Under the pieces are notes generated by a model. That model had not been told where the DNA came from, ran no database searches, and saw only the letters and a program-made list of their open reading frames with translations. This document shows positions 23,478 through 26,942 of a stretch of 26,942 nt of DNA, piece after piece. The position numbers and the translations under genes are program-made. This stretch comes from Pseudomonadota bacterium (GTDB lineage: Bacteria; Pseudomonadota; Alphaproteobacteria; Reyranellales; Reyranellaceae): the NCBI GenBank assembly GCA_023386865.1, contig JAEWIV010000297.1, positions 1 through 26,942 on the forward strand. The letters run 5' to 3'. Positions within the stretch are counted from its first letter, which is position 1. The number at the start of each line of letters is the position of its first letter.

Positions 23478-24587
23478 CTAGAAGCCCGACAGCTTGGCCT
23501 TGTCGAAGTCGTGCAGGTCGTTCTCGCGCATGATCTGGCGCACGAACTGCACGTACTCCAGGCCGCGCTCCGAATAGCGCAACAGCGTGCCGATCAGCCG
23601 ATAGCCTTCGAGCTCCTCGCTGCGGTCGCGCGCCGCGGCGCGGGCCGTGCGGAAACCGGCATAGGCGGGATGGGTGTTGAGGTTGGTGATGTAGGCCTCG
23701 GTGGCCTCGCCGACGCTGGAGAAAGGCTGAGGCATGCCGCTGCCGGGCTTCCACGGCACTTCGACGCTGTGCCGGCCGACCGTCTGGATCTGGCCGAACA
23801 GCGCGTTGCCGGTGCGGGCGGCGAACGAGGTGCCCCAGCCGGATTCGACGCCGCCCTGCGCGATCGCCATCGAGGGCGGCACGATGTCGACGCGGCGCAC
23901 CAGCTCATCGATGCGGTCGGGCGTCGTCTCGTAGCGATCCGCGAGGTCCTCCAGCCAGATGCGCTCGATCGGATTCAGGGCGTACGGATCGACGGCGAGC
24001 CTGTCGCGCAGCATCAGAAGATGCTCACGGTCGGCAAGCACGCGCTGATTGACCTCCAGCACCACGGGCAGGATGGCGGTGATGAAAAGCTGCTTGCGCT
24101 CCAAGCCGTCCTTGTTGCCGAGGTCGGCCGGCACTCGGTCGACCTTGATCGGCGGCACGGCCTCGCCTTGGCGGATGTCGGTGAGCAGCGTGAAGGAGAC
24201 GTTACGGAAGAAGCCGGCGAGTTCGTCGGCAGTGCGCGGGCTGACGGCGCGAAGCTGGACCTGGCGGCGCAACGCGTTGCCCGGCGCGGCGAAGCGACCG
24301 TGGCCCATCGACGGATCGATCGTCGAGCGATGGATATCGTCCGGCTCGTTGGCCGGCGGCGGCAGGAAGGTCAGGGCCTGCGGCTGGGCATCCATGGCCA
24401 CCAGCGTCGTCTCGTCGGGCGACGAGGCATGGGCCTTGCCGATCGGCGCGAAGGAAAGATACGGCGCGGCGTCGAAGGAAGGCAGCGGCTCGCTGAGGCC
24501 GACGCCGGTCGCAAATACGGCGGCCCACACCGCCGGGAACGCATATTGGCGCCCGCGATCAATCGCGGGCCTGATCGAACAATGCAT
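23478..24587 (-). CDS. Bax-like glucosaminidase-domain protein
   Basis: The 369-residue envelope protein has a single hydrophobic segment at about residues 16-34 (signal anchor or signal peptide) and a proline-rich linker. The C-terminal Bax/N-acetylglucosaminidase domain (about 200-365) contains the catalytic-Glu region AIAQGGVESGWGTSFAARTG and NALFGQ. Such proteins cleave or bind peptidoglycan. The ATG at 24587 follows GAGGG at a proper distance and puts the hydrophobic segment near the N-terminus; an earlier in-frame start would add a non-hydrophobic extension. It converges with the dipeptidase gene, and the pair may serve cell-wall turnover. Confidence 0.8.
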   Translation of the reverse strand: MHCSIRPAIDRGRQYAFPAVWAAVFATGVGLSEPLPSFDAAPYLSFAPIGKAHASSPDETTLVAMDAQPQALTFLPPPANEPDDIHRSTIDPSMGHGRFAAPGNALRRQVQLRAVSPRTADELAGFFRNVSFTLLTDIRQGEAVPPIKVDRVPADLGNKDGLERKQLFITAILPVVLEVNQRVLADREHLLMLRDRLAVDPYALNPIERIWLEDLADRYETTPDRIDELVRRVDIVPPSMAIAQGGVESGWGTSFAARTGNALFGQIQTVGRHSVEVPWKPGSGMPQPFSSVGEATEAYITNLNTHPAYAGFRTARAAARDRSEELEGYRLIGTLLRYSERGLEYVQFVRQIMRENDLHDFDKAKLSGF

Positions 24588-24627
24588 GCCACACCCTCGT
24601 TTCGCTTGCTCAAACGAATGGCCTATC

Positions 24628-24649
24628 GCGCGGTCCCCCACGACCGCGC
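24628..24649 (-). repeat. 8-bp stem-loop upstream of the Bax-like gene
   Basis: GCGCGGTC-CCCCAC-GACCGCGC is a perfect hairpin in the 100-bp gap between nfuA and the Bax-like gene. It could be part of the nfuA 3' end or the Bax leader; no U-tract follows. Confidence 0.4.
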
Positions 24650-24680
24650 CGCCGACCTCTACGCTGGACGCTTGAGCGAA

Positions 24681-24701
24681 AGGCGGCCTACTGGGCCGCC
24701 T
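24681..24701 (-). terminator. Terminator-like hairpin overlapping the nfuA stop
   Basis: AGGCGGCC-CAGTA-GGCCGCCT (minus strand, 8-bp perfect stem) includes the nfuA stop codon and is followed by TTCG, a short T-tract. It is probably a weak intrinsic terminator. Confidence 0.4.
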
Positions 24702-25236
24702 GCACTTCCACGACTTCCGGCACGTAGTGCTTCAGAAGATTCTCGATGCCCATCTTGAGCGTGGCCGTCGAGCTCGGGCAGCCCGAGCAGGAGCCCTGCA
24801 TGTGCAGGTAGACCACGCCGTCCCGGAAGTCCTGGAAGACGATATCGCCGCCGTCCTGCGCCACCGCCGGACGAACGCGCGTATCGAGAAGTTCCTTGAT
24901 CTGGGCGACGACCTCGTCGTCGTCGGCCGCCGCGGCATGCGGCTCGGCGGCATCGACGATCACCGGATCGCCGGACGTGTAGTGTTCCATGATGCCGCCG
25001 AGGATCGACGGCTTGAGGACCTGCCAATCGCGGTCGGCCGACTTGGTGACGGTCACGAAGTCGGAACCGAAGAACACGCGCTCGACCCCCTCCACCGCGA
25101 ACAGCCTTTTCGCCAGCGGCGACGGCGCGGCAGCTTCAAGCGTCGCGAAATCCATCGTCCCCTTCTCCATGACCACGCGGCCCGGCAGGAACTTCAGGGT
25201 TGAAGGGTTTGGCGTCTGCTCGGTCTGGATGAACAA
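24688..25236 (-). CDS. nfuA: NfuA/NifU-family Fe-S cluster carrier
   Basis: The 182-residue protein has an N-terminal Nfu_N domain (FIQTEQTPNPSTLKFLPG onwards) and a C-terminal NifU domain with the cluster-binding C-x-x-C in GSCSGCPSSTATLK (about residues 148-161). It carries Fe-S clusters to target enzymes; the MiaB encoded nearby is a plausible client. I chose a TTG start at 25236: AAGGAGG lies just upstream and the product then begins MFIQTEQ as in homologues. An ATG further upstream would place this ribosome binding site inside the gene. The AT-rich upstream region carries a Fur-box-like palindrome. Confidence 0.9.
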   Translation of the reverse strand: MFIQTEQTPNPSTLKFLPGRVVMEKGTMDFATLEAAAPSPLAKRLFAVEGVERVFFGSDFVTVTKSADRDWQVLKPSILGGIMEHYTSGDPVIVDAAEPHAAAADDDEVVAQIKELLDTRVRPAVAQDGGDIVFQDFRDGVVYLHMQGSCSGCPSSTATLKMGIENLLKHYVPEVVEVQAAQ

Positions 25237-25375
25237 ACCTACCTCCTTGTTGGACGCGTGGCGGCCACCCGCTTGGCGTCGCTTAGGCCGGGGACGGGAC
25301 GTCTCCGCCCCCAATCGAAGGCTCTGAGCTAGGAACCAGGGACCGACCGATCAAGTCGTTTCTTGGGTCCATCTG

Positions 25376-25388
25376 AATAATGATTATG
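25376..25388. promoter_or_regulatory. Fur-box-like palindrome upstream of nfuA
   Basis: AATAATGATTATG contains ATAAT-G-ATTAT, matching 10 of the 12 symmetric positions of the classical Fur 6-1-6 unit (GATAAT-N-ATTATC). It is about 140 bp upstream of nfuA in an AT-rich patch. It could also be chance in such sequence. Confidence 0.35.
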
Positions 25389-25398
25389 ACAAATATGT

Positions 25399-25432
25399 GT
25401 ATTTATCATAATATTCAAATACTTATAAATAC
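25399..25432. promoter_or_regulatory. AT-rich inverted repeat between the stress protein gene and nfuA
   Basis: GTATTTAT (25399-25406) is repeated inverted as ATAAATAC (25425-25432) with 18 bases between. On the minus strand TTGAAT and TATTTG, 17 bases apart, form a plausible nfuA promoter inside this patch. The rest of the 25237-25521 gap shows no gene. Confidence 0.35.
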
Positions 25433-25521
25433 GTGATCAACTTGCGACCAGGATCGCGTCCCGGAACTCAAAAGAAGTTCACCGCCGTCGCCGCAAAAAT
25501 CGTCGCAGGCGATCTCACATC

Positions 25522-26007
25522 TCATGAGATCGCGTCGATCTGCGCTTCGGTCAGAGCCCCCGGCACGATGGTGAGCGGCACCCGAAGCTGGTTGCCGAGC
25601 TTGCCGGTAAAGGCGGTGACCAACGGCCCCGGGCCCTCGTTACCCGACGAGCTTGCCAGCACCAGCACGGAGATCGACCGGTCCTCGATGATCAGCTTTG
25701 CGAGCTCGTCGCGGCTCTTGCCTTCACGGATATGGATGGCCGGCGGCTGCCCCGTCAGGGAAACGGCGACCTCGGCGTGCTTGGCAATCACCTCCTCGGC
25801 GTGCTGGCGCGCTTCCTGGCGCATCAGGTCCATGACCGCGCCCCACTGCTGGCCTTCCGGCGGCTCCATGACGTAGAGCATCGCCACCCGGCCGCCCGTC
25901 CGCTTGGCGCGGCGGCAGGCGTAGCGCAACGCGTTGCGCATTTCCGGGCTTTCGTCGACGACGACCAGGAAGACGCGCTCTTCGGCCCGGCTGGCCTGTT
26001 CGCTCAT
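25522..26007 (-). CDS. Universal stress protein (UspA family)
   Basis: The 161-residue UspA-fold protein opens ERVFLVVVDESPEMRNALRYACRRAK (strand 1 and helix 1). It ends with ISVLVLASSSGNEGPGPLV and LRVPLTIVPG, which resemble the usual G-x2-G-x9-G-S/T nucleotide-binding block but are degenerate (ASSSGNEG), so ATP binding is uncertain. The role is stress survival; the specific trigger is unknown. The start at 26007 has GGGAGCGACC upstream. It begins 14 bp after the TIGR02186 gene, probably in one transcript. Confidence 0.85.
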   Translation of the reverse strand: MSEQASRAEERVFLVVVDESPEMRNALRYACRRAKRTGGRVAMLYVMEPPEGQQWGAVMDLMRQEARQHAEEVIAKHAEVAVSLTGQPPAIHIREGKSRDELAKLIIEDRSISVLVLASSSGNEGPGPLVTAFTGKLGNQLRVPLTIVPGALTEAQIDAIS

Positions 26008-26021
26008 GGGTCGCTCCCTCG

Positions 26022-26876
26022 CTAGATACGCCGCACGACGGCGCCACCGATCCAGCCGACCAGCAGTGCCATGACGATTGCGCCGAGGCCGTAGAGCGGC
26101 CCGTCGTGGTCCGCCCAGCCGGCAAGCTGGGCGCTGAACCCGACCTTCCCGACCGGCAGTGGCCGCGACACTGCGGCCGCGATCCTGCCCTCGCGCAGGA
26201 GATAGGTCCGGACCTCGTAGGTGCCCTCGGGCAGCCGCGAAGGGAACGGCAGCTCGACCCGGAACAGCCGATTGGCCTGGATGGTGACCTGGCCGATCGC
26301 CGCAGGATAGAGATCCTCCCGCCGCTTCACCTCGACCAGGCCGAGGCGGAACTTGATCAGGTCTTCATGATCGCGCTCGCCGACCGACCGCACGCTCTGC
26401 ATGCGGTCCTCCAGCGACAGGATCTCGCCGCCGGCGCCACGGGCCAGCAGACGCTGCAAAGGCTGGCTGGCGGCGATGAAATAATAGGCCGGGACGTCGT
26501 CGAACGCCTGGCGACCGGTATTGAGCCACATGCCCAGCACCCGCTGCTTGCGCAACACCGTCTCGCGCGCCGGCGGGCCGACCACGACCACGACGATCTC
26601 GCCCGGCGGGTCGAACATCCCGAACAACAGGATGCTCTCGCCCTGGAAGGCCGAGGTGATGGATACCCGCGGCCGCGACAGATCGACGATCAATTCGGGA
26701 GTTTCGAACCGGTTCGGCACCGATGGCGGCACGGTCGGGTCGGTCGTCTGCCCGCTGCCCGGCAACGGCCCGAAGATGCCGCCCCCGGGCGGCTCGACGC
26801 GCGGCCCTTGGGCGGTAAGCGGCATCGCCAGCACGATGCCGATCAGCAGCGCCCCGACGGCGACCCAGCGCCTCAC
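26022..26876 (-). CDS. TIGR02186-family membrane protein
   Basis: The 284-residue protein of the alphaproteobacterial TIGR02186 family has a signal peptide (VAVGALLIGIVLAMPLTAQG), a proline-rich linker to about residue 55, a beta-rich periplasmic domain (ELIVDLSRPRVSITSAF, then a GIVVVVVGP-like strand) and a C-terminal membrane helix (LYGLGAIVMALLVGWIGGAVV). The family usually lies beside a TauE/SafE permease. The function is not established. The start is GTG at 26876, overlapping the upstream gene's stop (GTGA), so the two are coupled. Confidence 0.85.
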   Translation of the reverse strand: MRRWVAVGALLIGIVLAMPLTAQGPRVEPPGGGIFGPLPGSGQTTDPTVPPSVPNRFETPELIVDLSRPRVSITSAFQGESILLFGMFDPPGEIVVVVVGPPARETVLRKQRVLGMWLNTGRQAFDDVPAYYFIAASQPLQRLLARGAGGEILSLEDRMQSVRSVGERDHEDLIKFRLGLVEVKRREDLYPAAIGQVTIQANRLFRVELPFPSRLPEGTYEVRTYLLREGRIAAAVSRPLPVGKVGFSAQLAGWADHDGPLYGLGAIVMALLVGWIGGAVVRRI

Positions 26877-26942
26877 GGCATCACCTGCCGGCCGCCGAGC
26901 GAGTAGAGCGAGCTCGGGGTGCGCAAGAGCTCGGTGAGGAGC
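26873..26942 (-). CDS. C-terminal end of an upstream gene (possibly TauE/SafE permease), partial
   Basis: The last 22 residues of a frame running in from the right edge are readable, ending TPSSLYSLGGRQVMP and a stop that overlaps the TIGR02186 start. TIGR02186 genes are commonly preceded by a TauE/SafE sulfite-exporter-type permease, so this is a guess from context; the visible residues alone do not identify it. Confidence 0.4.
   Translation of the reverse strand, partial: LLTELLRTPSSLYSLGGRQVMP

Overview
The window is GC-rich chromosome from an alphaproteobacterium. The strongest evidence is the backbone nfuA - tsaB - rimI - fur - acyltransferase - miaB - phoH - ybeY - corC - lnt - xre - metK, a gene order typical of that class. 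MmcB, a C39-like type I secretion ABC protein, an OlsB/OlsA pair and a TIGR02186 protein also fit. A Rhodospirillales or Reyranella-like source is my guess; there is no rRNA or other marker to settle it. I see no mobile element, CRISPR array or tRNA.

Region 1 (1-3530): a minus-strand run of cytochrome b561-type protein, MoxR ATPase and CoxE-like VWA protein. Divergent to it is a secreted cytochrome c' that ends in a textbook terminator. Region 2 (3540-5303): a TetR regulator inside about 1.7 kb that is otherwise mostly non-coding. This is the unusual part. A multi-hairpin element with C-rich loops (read on the minus strand) occurs twice in the same orientation. Each copy has upstream of it a 17-bp motif (TGCAAAARYGCATATCT on the plus strand). 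A third copy of that motif lies upstream of the XRE regulator gene near 11.9 kb. Region 3 (5304-9738): two overlapping secreted Sel1-repeat genes, mmcB, and an orphan type I secretion ABC transporter. Region 4 (9823-22872): the conserved housekeeping cluster, almost all on the minus strand. It covers SAM synthesis (with a SAM-II-like leader), lipoprotein N-acylation, rRNA maturation, tRNA ms2i6A and t6A modification, iron regulation and probable ornithine-lipid synthesis. An aldo/keto reductase and a 3-hydroxyisobutyrate-dehydrogenase-like gene sit between ybeY and corC, and a TusA-like gene sits between fur and rimI. Region 5 (22888-26942): an M15D dipeptidase, a Bax-like glucosaminidase, nfuA with an AT-rich upstream region carrying a Fur-box-like palindrome, a universal stress protein, a TIGR02186 membrane protein and the tail of its upstream neighbour.

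Most genes are ordinary and confidently named. The best candidate for something undescribed is the duplicated regulator/RNA module at 3540-4960 and its possible link, through the shared motif, to the XRE regulator. Its function is inferred from sequence pattern only.
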